Below, piece after piece: positions 51,304-61,615 of a DNA stretch of 64,000 bases. The first letter of the stretch is position 1, and every line of letters begins with the position of its first letter. Below the pieces are notes generated by a model. It made no database searches. It saw only the letters and a list, made by a program, of their open reading frames with translations, and was not told where the DNA came from. A program made the position numbers and the translations under genes. The DNA is from Neoceratodus forsteri (Eukaryota; Chordata; Ceratodontiformes; Ceratodontidae), in contig CM028131.1 of NCBI GenBank assembly GCA_016271365.2, positions 283,648,001-283,712,000 on the forward strand. Direction: 5' to 3'.

Positions 51304-52730
51304 GATAATATTCTTGTAGATTAGGTTTTTCAGCCAGCTCAAGTTCCACGAATAAGCTAAAAAATTCCAAAGATTTTGTGAATAGGAACATTCCAGAACC
51401 AAATGTTCCATGGTTTCTTCTACAGCTATACAATCTGTATATGTGCAAAACCTTTCATTAAGAGATTTGTGCTTACTGTTACATAACCAAACTACTTCCC
51501 ATATTTTTGCAGGTATTCGTTTTTCATTCAGTAGAGTTAATTCATTTCCCTGTTTTTGTGGACTACAATTTTTTAACTCAGGAACTATTGGACCAACTTT
51601 ATCTAACACATGCTGATATAATTGCTTTCAAGAAGATGAGATCAAAAATTATCTAGATATGTTCCATTTATGCAATTTTTGGATCGAGGGTCTCATAAAT
51701 TCTGGTACTTTTTAAGTGTTTAGAATATTTTACAGGTACATCTATCCATTTATCTAAAAATGTCTGGTAGTTGTTTAGCATCCAACGATACATCGGGGAA
51801 TCTTGCATACATAATACAGATCTGACTAAATGTGTCAGCAATAAGGTGTGGAAAAAGGTCACAGGGTCATTCATACCCAAGCCTTTATTTCTGTGCAGAT
51901 AGGTGAATCCTCTTTTTATCAGGTTTAATCTGCTTCCCAAAGCATGCGAAAGAAAATGCTATAAATTCTGGTTTCAAGAGCTATTGAAAGAGAAAATATT
52001 GTCCCGACATATAGAAGGCAGGTACTAGGAACTGTTTTAAGATATGAATGCATTTAAGTTTTGAAAGTTTCCACCCTTTCCAGGAATCAACTTTGGCCTC
52101 ACAAATCCCTCAGGCTTTCTCCCAATTGGAGGTTGCTATGTCTGGAGTACCAAAAGTGAGTCCTAAAATTTCTATAGGGCCTAAAACTATTGGGAATTGA
52201 GCAATGTGTGTGGGGAGATCACCGCAAGGGCCCAAGGGAAGAGCATTACATTTTCCTAAGTTGAGTTGTGCGTTTGAAACTAAAGAATATTTTTCTAAAA
52301 CCCTATAGGCTTCATGAATGCTGTCCTTATTTTTGACTAACAGACAAGAGTCATCTGCATATGCCACACTTTTAATGTGATAGTTGGGAACTACTCCTGA
52401 GAGCCCTTCAATTTGGGGATGAAGTGTGATTTTTTTCTAGTAATGGGTTAAGGTAAAAGATATATAAAAGTGAAATCAGGGGGCATCCCTGTTGAACCCT
52501 ATGTGTACTTTACATTCCGGTCCTGTTTGTCCCATGATGACTGGGCTATAACATGCATTACTATATAACAATTGTAACCAGGAAATAAAGGTAGTAGGAA
52601 TGCCATATGTTTGTTGTATAGAGAAAAGAAATTTATGACTAACCCTGTCACAAGCTTTTTTCTGATCAAGGAAGATGATCCACCCTTTGTTATGTGATTT
52701 TGTAAAATACTCACAGATTTCTCTAATTAT
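51292..52730 (-). pseudogene. Tx1-like LINE reverse transcriptase palm and C-terminus
   Basis: The frame 52,476-52,778 has IIREICEYFTKSHNKG and IIFLDQKKACDRVSHKFLF (first palm aspartate present). The degraded GFNRDAP block replaces the usual G-x-RQGCPLSP. 52,110-52,367 has SVAYADDSCLLVKN (YADD intact) and LNLGKCNALPLG. 51,668-51,940 and 51,292-51,609 give the tail with NKGLGMNDPVTFFHTLLLTH and a C-x5-E-x3-HL-x3-C motif (CIAVEETMEHLVLEC). Multiple frameshifts. Confidence 0.87.
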
Positions 52731-53039
52731 TACGTTCACTTGCGCGCATGCGCAAGGAACATTTTGGGAGAGTAGCACACTTTGGAGGTGTGCCTCTCCC
52801 TTTCAATCCACTGCTCCATTGAGCAGGCGTGGCGGTCCTGCACCAATGGGTGCGGGAGCTGTGTATGACAGCGGTGGTCTTCGCTTCAAAGAAAACCACC
52901 GCTGTCATACAGAGCACAGGCCACACCCCCCACGCCACACACCGCCTCAAAAATCTTTGCTGCCACACTGGGAGCCCACCCCAGCATGACAAGCGTCCGC
53001 GTCATCTGCCGGCAAGTGCCTCAACCCCTGTCGGCTCCA

Positions 53040-53450
53040 CCGATTCCTAAGCATTGTTTTTGCCACGCTGGGAGCTCACCCTAGCGTGGCAAATGTCCTG
53101 GGTTGTCTGCCGACAGGGATGCCCAATCCTCTGGCCGGCTCCTCAGCCCCCAACCATGCTTCTGCCACACTGGGAGCCCACCCCAGCGTGGCAAACGTTC
53201 CACGTCGTTTGTTTTTTTTTTTTTACCTGTAAAGCAAAACGGTCCCATGGCGCTTCTCCCAGTCCCCCCTCCCACAACCCACACCCACCCACTGTGCACC
53301 CAGCCTCCCCACACCCCCTCACCCCATACTTACCTCAGGAGCTCGGCGCGACGATCTTCGGTGGACCGGGAACACGTCTGCACTCTTCAAAGCCGACCGC
53401 GAACTGAGGAAATGCTGGTAAGCTGTATAATGGGCTAGATAGGGGTTTCA
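53040..53450 (-). repeat. TRT-B GC-rich head
   Basis: Matches 45,858-46,190 in reverse complement. It also contains an internal tandem of GCCACGCTGGGAGCYCACCC units (about 52,960, 53,060 and 53,165), about 105 bases apart, each ending in AGCGTGGCAAA. The 11-bp word and its near complement could pair as short hairpins. Confidence 0.7.
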
Positions 53451-53659
53451 ACTTTATTGTATATCTCTGAGAGTTTTGGGAATTTTGCACCACATTTAAC
53501 ATGGCGGATTCTTCATGAATGATGTCACTGTCATGAGCTGGGTCTCAGGGGTGATTTCGCAGTCACTGTATGAAATCACCTTTGGCCTGAAATGCCATGA
53601 CAGTGACATCATTCATGAGAAGGGGTCCCAAAACCCCATGTTGAAAATTTGGTAAAAAT

Positions 53660-55790
53660 CCAAAAATGACTGTTTTACTAGCTGCATTCCTACGCACGCC
53701 GTAGGTTTGCGAATTTTCAATATTTCACTCCAGATTTTCAACATTGCCATTTTACCACACCTTCTTATGAGCAGTACAGCTGTCATTTTTCACATCTCAC
53801 CTAAAATGTGTTTCCACCCATGTAGCGCACAATGGCGCAGTCTGTGTGCGAAATCAATGTATAGAACACATTAAGAAAATCACAGTGACACTGTTCATGA
53901 GCAGAGGTCTTAAAATGGCTATGTTGAAAATTTGGTGAAAAAATTCTAAAAATGACTGTTTTACGAGGCACAGTCCCTGGGGGGGAAATGCTATGTCTCG
54001 ATGGCTGAGAGGGACCTGGGGGTGGTGGTGGATGTCAAGATGAACAACTCTGAGACTTGTAGGAGGGCAGCAGCCAAGGCCAACAGGATGCTGGGATGCA
54101 TCGCTAGGGGGATCACCTCCAGAAGGAGGGAAGTGATTCTCCTCTGTATAACTGCTTGGTGAGGCCGCACCTTGAGTACTGCGTGCAGTTTTGGAGGCCA
54201 CACTTAAAGAGGGACATTAACCTCCTGGAGAGGGTCCAGAGGAGGGCAACCAAAATGATTTGGGGCTTGGGGACAGGACCTATGAGGAGAGGCTCAAAGA
54301 GCTAAATATGTACACATTGGAAGAGAGAAGGACCGGGGGACATGATAGAGGTCTTCAGGTACATGAAGAGGGTAAATAGGGAGGAACAGTCAGGGTGCTT
54401 GAAGGAAGGAGGAGGGGCCACTAGAGGCATGGGTGGAAGCTGGAGGGAAGATTCAGGGAGAAAGGAGGAGGTGCTACTTCACTGAGAGGGTGGTGGAGTC
54501 ATGGAATGCGCTGCCTAGGGGGCTGGTGGAGGCAGAGAGCAGTGGAGAGGCTCAAGAGGGTGGGACAGGTACAGGGAAGGGTTCTGGAAGCAAAATCCAA
54601 TGCAGCAAGAATATCCGGAACTGGGAAGGAGAAGCCAGAGAAAGCGAGGGGGACAGCAAGGTCAGCACCCAGGGTGGGGGCTGACCAAACGAGCAGACAC
54701 GAAAGACCGTTAGGCCTATTCTGCTGGCATTTTAGTATGTTAGTATGTTAGTTCCTACGCACGCTCGTAAGTTTGCGAATTTTCAATATTTGCACTCCAG
54801 ATTTTCAACATTGCCATTTTACCACACCTCCTTATGAGCAGTACAGCTGTCATTTTTCACATCTGCCCAAAACATGTTTCTGCCCATGTAGCGCACAATG
54901 GCACAGTCGGTGTGCGAAATCAATGTATGGGACACATTAAGAAAATCATAGTGACACTGTTCATGAGCAGAGGTCTTAAAATGGCTGTGTTGAAAATTTG
55001 GTGAAAAATTACTAAAATTACTGTTTTACTAGTGTTCATTGCGTAGCTCCTATGCACGCTTGTAAGTTTGTGAATTTTCAATATTTTCACTCCACATTTT
55101 CAACATTGCCATTTTACCACACCTCCTTATGAGCAGTGCAGCTGTCATTTTTCACATCTTGCCCAAAACGTGTTTCCACCCATGTAGTGCACAATGGCAC
55201 AGTCGGCTGTGCGAACTCAGTGTATGGGACACATTAAGAAAATCACAGTGTCACTGTTCATGAGCAGAGATCTTAAAATGGCTATGTTGAAAATTTGGTG
55301 AAAAAATTCCTAAAAATAACTGTTTTACGATTGTGCATTGTGCAGTTCCTACGCACTCTCGTAAGTTTGCGAATTTTCAATATTTTCACTCCAGATTTTC
55401 AACATTGCCATTTTACCACACCTCCTCATGAGCAGTACAGCTGTCATTTTTCACATCCTGCCCAAAACGTGTTTCCACCCATGTAGCGCACAATGGCGCA
55501 GTCGGTGTGCGAACTCAATGTATGGGACACATTAAGAAAATCACAGTGACACTGTTCATGAGCAGAGGTCTTAAAATGGCTGTGTTGAAAATTTGGTGAC
55601 AAAATTCCTAAAAATGACTGTTTTACTGTAGCGTCGTTGCACAGTTCCCACGCATCCGTAGGTTTGTGAATTTTCAATATTTCCACTCCAGATTTTCAAC
55701 ATTGCCATTTTACCACACTTCCTTATGAGCAGTACAGCTGTCATTTTCACATCCTGCCCAAAGCGTGTTTCCGCCTATGTAGCGCACAAT
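53660..55790 (-). repeat. ~297-bp tandem repeat, ~4.5 units (TRT-B)
   Basis: TTTTCAACATTGCCATTTTA recurs at about 53,733, 54,803, 55,098, 55,397 and 55,696. The gap between the first two includes the CR1 insertion. Units contain GAGCAGTACAGCTGTCATTT, TAGCGCACAATGGCRCAGTC and GGTCTTAAAATGGCTRTGTT. Reverse-complement relation to the array at 44.8-45.7 kb. Confidence 0.92.
53967..54751 (+). mobile_element. CR1-like LINE 3' fragment with TTAGTATG ends
   Basis: A plus-strand CR1 tail inserted in a TRT-B unit. Coding remnants: [43 protein letters not shown]-like and the W-N-ALP tail (54,500-54,520, frame-shifted). The 3' end is TTTTAGTATGTTAGTATGTTAG, a different terminal octamer (TTAGTATG) from the other CR1 copies here, so it is a separate subfamily. 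Confidence 0.85.
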
Positions 55791-56099
55791 GGGGGTAACA
55801 AAAAGGTCATGCTGAAAATTTATTGTGCAAATACCAGCAATCGCACAGGGCATTAGGGTAAAGCACCATACGTGCCAAACACCACTGCAAATACCTGCAA
55901 GCGAACGTTCGGCATTGACAAATGCTTGTAATTAGTAGGTGGTGTATGGATCTATCTGGTAGACTGCAGAACGTTGTAGGATGTATAAAGTAAGAAGCTA
56001 CTTTTCTTGATCGTAAATGCAATATTTGGGATAGTATCTTAAAATCAACATTTAATTCAATTCAATTCCATTTTATTTTTATACTGGAAGATATCTGAG

Positions 56100-56290
56100 C
56101 AAAAATGCCCAAGCTAAACTTAATGCCCAATTAGCTTAACAAGCTAATTAGTCTCCAATTGTTTATAAAGAGTTTGTTGCCAGATTTAAATAAAAAGATG
56201 ACTAAACATTTAGATAAATAACTTGGGATAGCTTTCTGGGAAAAGAATAATTCAAATACTTATTCCAGACAAGATGCTATTTCATTTAAA
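56100..56290 (-). pseudogene. Tx1-like LINE RT finger block
   Basis: Minus-strand reading gives SQKAIPSYLSKCLVIFLFKS, then a G-(N/D)-K-L-FINNWRLISL stretch, the NWRPISL motif preceding the palm. It joins the frame above 57,454 (GLPYEFNKTF) once the fold-back element is removed. Below 56,100 the sequence is degraded but includes FIHP...RSIHHLLIT at 55,940-56,000, which fits the next RT block. Confidence 0.75.
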
Positions 56291-56291
56291 A

Positions 56292-57454
56292 ATAGAGGTG
56301 TACAAAAATTAAATTCCACAGGCGGAATTCAAGTGAAAGTCTAACCTTTGCTTCTGCAGAAGTTCAGAAATTGATTCCTGAACTTCCGCAGAAATTCCAC
56401 CCACGGGTGCAATCGTCCTCAAGCCCCTGGTGGCTAGTACTCCCTCCTCCCACCCACCCCACATGTAAAAAAGTATCTCTGGTGGCTAGTGGTCCCTCCC
56501 CTCCACCTGCCAGCTGCTGACGAAATTGTACAGTAACCCCCCATCTTGTTTTCTTTCCAAATCCCTGGTGGTTTAGTGGTAATTGACAAGTAAAAGTAAC
56601 CCCTGGTCCCAACCCCTCCCCATCCCTGATCCCCAGTCCCATAGCTATCCCTGGTGGTCTAGTGCCCCCACTCCAGTGGTGCTCACCACCCAGCTCCCAC
56701 CCCTATCGTAAACCACCCTCATTCATTAAGCTCAGTTGACAGGCCGGCCATGGAGGAAAAGGAGGGCTGTGCCGGTCTGCCTGCTCTGAGAAGGGGTTTA
56801 TGATGGTGGTGGGAGCCAGGTGGTGGTCAGGCACCTGCCAGGGTGGGGAGTGGTGGACACTAGACCACCAGGGATAGCTGTGGGACTGGGGATCGGGGAT
56901 GGCGAGGGGTCGGGACAAGGGGTTACTTTTACTTGTTGTCAATTACCACTAGACCACCAGGGATTTGGAAGGAATACAATATGGAGAGGGGAAGGGGTTA
57001 CTGTACAATTTTGGCAGTGGCTGGCGGGTGGAGGGGATGGGCCACTAGACACCAGGGCATTTTTTGTCATGCAGGGATGGGGTGGAGGAGGGATCAGAAC
57101 CCGGTGGGACGGGGTATTTGTTTTAAAGTCAACAAAAAAAAGTTAATAAATAAATTAATAAAGTTAAGCTGGCAGCGGCTGGTGGGTGCTCCGATGGGGG
57201 GAGGGACCACTATCCACCAGGAGCAGGCTATAAGTATTCCTGGAGCAGGTGGGGGGAGGGACCACTAGCCACCAGGGCCAGGGATGGACGGCGGAAATGT
57301 GTTTTTCTGCCCCTAGGGTGAAATTTTGCCCATAACATTCATGGATATTTTCCACTCTGCCACAAGTGAAAGTTCAGAAACTTCTGTGAAAGTTCATTGA
57401 TTTCCGCGGAAGTTCCGCAGGGAGAAAACCCGCACTTTTGCCCACCCCTATCTA
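56292..57454. mobile_element. Fold-back element, 1.16 kb, with AGGGGTGGGCAAAA-type end
   Basis: The two halves are inverted copies. ATCCCTGGTGGT and AGTAAAAGTAACCCCTGG (56,562-56,625) are mirrored at 56,866-56,965. TGTACAGTAACCCC (56,528-56,541) is mirrored at 57,000-57,012. GAAGTTCAGAAA pairs near the outer ends. The minus-strand 5' end reads AGGGGTGGGCAAAAGTGC, like a hAT/Charlie-type TIR; the other end is a diverged AGGTGTACAAAAATT. No coding region. It interrupts the Tx1-like LINE between two RT blocks. Confidence 0.8.
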
Positions 57455-58321
57455 TAAATGTCTTATTGAACTCATAAGGGAGCCCAGCAATTCCTGGTGC
57501 TGCCTCTGCTTTTCTGAATTTAATGACCTCTATAATTTCTTGTGAGCTAATGGGGGCTGATATGGACAATTCATCTTTTTGATTAATGTGATGTAAGGGG
57601 ATTTCAGAGAGATATTCCTTAAGCATTTAGTCAGAAAATGTGTCAGAGGTGTTGGGTGGCTGTAAAAAGTCCAGAGTTAGTCTAATCAGTTCTTCAGGGG
57701 GAGAAACCTCTTCCCCTTTTTCATTCAGAAGGGATGAGAAAGTAGCAGAGTACATGCTTAGCATGGATCAAAGACCAGAGTTTTCTGTGTACCGTAAGTT
57801 CAGCTCTAATGGTGCTGGCCCTATCATACTGAAGTAACTTCATTTCATTTCTAATATTATTTATTTGTGGTGAAAGGTCTGTGTTGGAGGTGGGAATGAG
57901 AGAAAACAAGTGTTGGAGTTGGGATCTACATGTTAGATATTTGAAAAATTGATTTTGGGAATGTGTTTTTCCAAAGCGCTGAAAATACTGTTGAATGTCT
58001 ATTTAGTATCCTTCCACCAGTCACTTTTATCATCGTATATATCGAAAACTGACAAACGGGCAGTAAGTAGAACTCTGATCTGCTGGTGAATACTTGGCTC
58101 AGCAAGTAACTTGTATTTAATGTCCATCTGCAATAGGGTATAGGAAATTGTAATGTGCAGCCTGTAGAAGAAAATACCATCAAATAGACTGAAAATTCAA
58201 CCAGAATAAAGGAAGAAGATTGAATTGTTACGTTTAAGGGGGGGGGAAATATCAATCTGTATAGTAAACTGTGCTCTTTTGTAAGTAAATAATGGTCCAC
58301 TGATGATGTAGTCAGCACCAT
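57455..58321 (-). pseudogene. Tx1-like LINE endonuclease-RT connector and RT start
   Basis: 57,455-57,626 reads LSISAPISSQEIIEVIKFRK then a degraded PG-x-x-GLPYEFNKTF, the usual pre-RT helix and first RT motif of L1/Tx1. 57,721-57,909 and 57,926-58,321 give the connector (ISPQINNIRNEMKLLQYDRA-like) with frame changes. A WRLNTSYLL-like stretch (58,090-58,135) is the expected Tx1 connector motif. Confidence 0.78.
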
Positions 58322-58351
58322 TAATAAGCTCTGCTGTTAACACAATTTTTT

Positions 58352-58850
58352 TTAAATGCTGCTGAATCGCAGTAAACTTTTTTTTACCATCTTCTGATTT
58401 CTGGGTATTTTAAGGTTGCAATTAAAGTCTCCACCCATTATAATCAATTTAGCTGTGGCTAGGTAAGGCTGGATGCTGTCAAACAATGCAGTCCTCTCTG
58501 CTTTTAGTTGTGGAGCATAGATATTAAAAAACCTGTGAGGTTCACCATCCCAATACCCATTCATTATGAGGACCCTCACAGGGACCAGATCTAAGAGCCT
58601 GAATATAGAAAACCTCTGACCTAAAAATAAAATGCCTATTCCATCAGCTTCGTCATTCCCAAAGGACAAGTATGACAGTCCCCAAGGCCATTTAGATTTA
58701 AACAGTGTCATTTGAGTCAGTTATCCCATCCATGTTTCCTGAAGAAATATGATGTCAAGTGCCATATCTCTTGCTAACTGATATACTGTCTGCCATTTCT
58801 TGACATTGAGTATTCTACGGCAATTAACAGACATTTGTATCATGACCTAA
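58352..58850 (-). pseudogene. Tx1-like LINE APE endonuclease, N-terminal two-thirds
   Basis: On the minus strand: MSVNCRRILNVKKWQTVYQL and LDIIFLQETWMG (catalytic E of QET present), a stop, then LSFGNDEADGIGILFLGQRF, HRFFNIYAPQLKAERTALFD and IIMGGDFNCNL (GGDFN motif intact). A deletion or frame change follows near 58,350. The order and spacing match L1/Tx1 endonucleases. Confidence 0.88.
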
Positions 58851-58859
58851 TGTTTCTTT

Positions 58860-59970
58860 CTCCGTTTCATTTTGCCTGCATATATTTTCTCGGTAGACTG
58901 AGAATTATCAGTTTCTGTAACGATGGGATCTGTTATTTCTTCCTCTGTTTCAGAATCACCCCAATTAGAACAAGTTAGGACCCCAAAGGGGTTTTCTAAA
59001 TCAATGTCCTGTGGGGGGGGGCATCTTTTTTTGATATCCTTGTGGATCTCCTATGTTGCAAAGGAACAACCTATGGTTGCACTGCAGATTAATCTGTTTT
59101 GATATTCCATTGGTTCAGGGACCACTGTGTCTGAATAACACATGGGTTTGAAAAGGTAATTCATTCTGGTTTTGTCCAGTGGTTCTGATTTGGGGACCCC
59201 CATCATTTCAGAGGTGTGTTCTTGAGGCTCTGGTTTATCTTTTACAGGTCAGTTGAAGGTGTAGGCTTAGGTTGATCAAAAGGAGTAGATACAGCTGCTT
59301 GAGCTTTGTTTATGAGGTCCTCAGGGTTGATGTTGTGGGGTCTATTAGCATGGGCCCATCGGCAGTCCTAATGAATGTGGCCAAATTCTTCACATGAACT
59401 ACATTTAGTGTGGATCACACATTGAGAGCTAGTATGGCCCACTTCATTGCAGAGACTACAGTGCAGTTTGTCACAGACAATGGATAGATGAGTACGCACC
59501 ACACAGCAATAACATGCATGAGGCTGTCCAGTGTAGAAGCACACTCCTCTTAGCCGAGAAAGAAACAATTTGGTGTATGGTTGATGTCTTCTTCTGTTTG
59601 TCTAAGTTTGACCTTAAATTTCCATCCTCCGGTCCAGAAGTGCTCCCCGTCAAGGATGGCCTCGGGGGCACTGAGGAATTCACATCGCTGCTGCAACCAA
59701 TAAGAGATATCCCCTACAGGTGCACTTTCATTTCTAAACATGACAGTTACACTTTTGATGAGGGGTTTAGTAAGAGGGATAGCTATGAATGGAGTCCATA
59801 GTGGTGACAATTTTAATTGGTTATATCTGTACCAAAAGGCATCAAGAAGTTGTGGAGATCGAAAACTGATATCAAAAATGTCCTTTCCTGATATATGAAT
59901 AAATACAAAAACATCAGTGGGGGAAAAGTGGAGAGAGTCTTTGATTAAGGTTTTACCTACATATTGACGA
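58860..59970 (-). pseudogene. Tx1-like LINE ORF1 with CCHC zinc knuckles
   Basis: The frame 59,550-59,810 has KSVTVMFRNESAPVGDISYW and EHFWTGGWKFKVKLRQ. 59,368-59,568 has YTGQPHACYCC, then CSLCNEVGHTSSQC and CSSCEEFGHIH, two CCHC-type knuckles. The WTG-x-W...TGQP...CCHC arrangement is the ORF1 C-terminus of Tx1-clade elements, a nucleic-acid-binding protein. A proline-rich tail continues to about 59,230, and little can be read from 58,860 to 59,230. Confidence 0.85.
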
Positions 59971-60060
59971 TCAGGTCGTGGTTCGAGACTTCTTTATATC
60001 TTAGTTGGACTGCATAGCTTTCTGGAAAAACAGTGCGAGTCCAAAAAGATGTACTGCCAC

Positions 60061-61615
60061 CACGCTGCTCCACACGCCACAGTAGAGAACAAACTACAAA
60101 AGACACAGCAAATAATGCAAAGAGTGGGACAATATAATGTTTGGGGGGATGCAATGCAGTGGAAGAAAGTTGAGGGGATTTGGGGAGGACAAAGTCATTT
60201 GGGGGGGATTTATTGGTCTAGACTCCAGGGGATGCAACCCAGGAGGGAGAAAGTTGAGGGGGTGGGGGATTTACTACTCTAAACTCGGGGGGGGTGCAAC
60301 TTGGGGGCTGTCTTGACACCTTGCAGCGCCCACGCTAAAAAAGCAACCCACTATTAATTACATGCCGCCATTACTACTCATGCCATAATGACGACATGCA
60401 TTTTGCCATGCTGTAATAATGACATTATTCAGTATGGATATCTCCTGGGCACCCCAAAATCCAGGGTGCAAGTTTAGTGAGAGGAGCTGTTTACCTGTGT
60501 TCTCTGTATGAGAGCAGCAGGACTTTTTTTAATTCTAAAACCACAGCTGGGGTAATGCTGCTGCCTTAAAGGGGACAGGAAAGCAGTTTTGGATATGATT
60601 TCAATAAATGTGTTTCCCTGTTAAAGAATATTCAAATACTTTCTTTTGTGTCTTGTCATTATTTTTTGTGATTTAAAGGAGAAGTCTCATGTACGCAGTG
60701 CAGTGTATTTGCTTACCTCACTTCTGCTATGTCAAATTCATTCCCTCTTTTTGTGTTTCCAGTCAGTTACTGTGGTTTAAAGAGCATTTGAAATGTAAAG
60801 AATACACTTTTTAAACTAAGTGATCTAGCTGTCCATTTCCCAGTTGCTGAAAGGAGGATGTGTGTCATCTCTGCAAAGGAAGCCTTCTGTCTACTTCTCC
60901 CCCACAATGTTACAACTGTCTTACAGTTATAGATGAGCAGCACAAAGAAATAGTTTTTTTTCTTGCAAATCAAATAATGTTATATGTATTATTTGCTATG
61001 CACAAATATAGGCTACTAGTATTACACACTGTGTGAGTGGCATGACAGGACTGTCTTAAGCCATTGCAAACTTAAAATAAAATACAGATAGGATGCATTG
61101 AAAACTATATGCTTTCTTCTGAGCTGCTGCTCTGGGGTTATCAAACAATAGGAGGGGTTGTATTACATATGCCTCATTTGTACACAGATGGGATCTGGCT
61201 TGAGACTTTACAAGGTTGTGTCAGAGCCTCAGAATCTAGATAAGTGTTACAACAGAATAAAGTTACTGATCTCATATTGACATACTTGCAGTAACTGACG
61301 TAATGTACGACATATGTCAGAAATATCCAATTCATAAATAAACAGGAGTCATCTCCTTTAATTACTTGCTGTAGGTACCATCTGTGAAACCAATCCTGAA
61401 CGTTCTGAGGCTGCTCGAGTGTGTAGAATGTCTGTGCATTCTATTGATGACAACTCAGTTTGTTTATTCTGCAAGTACTGCTCTCTATTAAACAGACTTT
61501 TACTTTCAAAGCTGCATAACACACGCAAGTATGTGATCGAAGTTTGTGTGTGTTTCGGCCATTTTTAAAATTTCAGAACAGATACTGTGTTTCAGCTGTA
61601 CAAGGTAAAAGAATA
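60061..61615. other. Unassigned stretch (Tx1 5' region and flank)
   Basis: 60,061-60,300 is G-run-rich (GGGGGATTTA repeats roughly every 55-60 bases, GATGCAA) and may be the Tx1-like LINE 5' UTR. 60,300-61,615 shows no ORF motif or terminal repeat. Nothing else supportable. Confidence 0.4.

Larger units (their letters stand above)
52732..55930 (-). mobile_element. TRT copy B, inside Tx1-like LINE RT
   Basis: On the minus strand it starts CAAGCATTTGTCAATGCCGA (about 55,908-55,928), passes through ~300-bp units (55,790 down to 53,660), the palindromic segment (53,490-53,660) and the GC-rich head (53,040-53,450), and ends ...CTTGCGCATGCGCGCAAG at 52,742-52,759. It splits the Tx1 RT between an IHHLLIT-type block and IIREICEYF. 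TAATTA occurs at both junctions (52,724-52,729 and 55,929-55,934). Unlike copy A it lacks the 144-bp array and carries a CR1. Confidence 0.75.
49838..60060 (-). mobile_element. Tx1-like LINE (L1 superfamily), multiply interrupted
   Basis: Reverse-strand element. ORF1 with CCHC knuckles (about 58,900-59,970), APE endonuclease (58,352-58,850), connector (57,720-58,320), RT start (57,455-57,640), finger block (56,100-56,290), RT palm (52,110-52,730), C-terminal part (51,292-51,960) and an A-rich 3' end at about 49,838. ORF1 and RT motifs are of the Tx1 clade. Interruptions at 49,992-50,817, 51,113-51,303, 52,732-55,930 and 56,292-57,454 explain the spread. The 5' limit is approximate. Confidence 0.85.
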
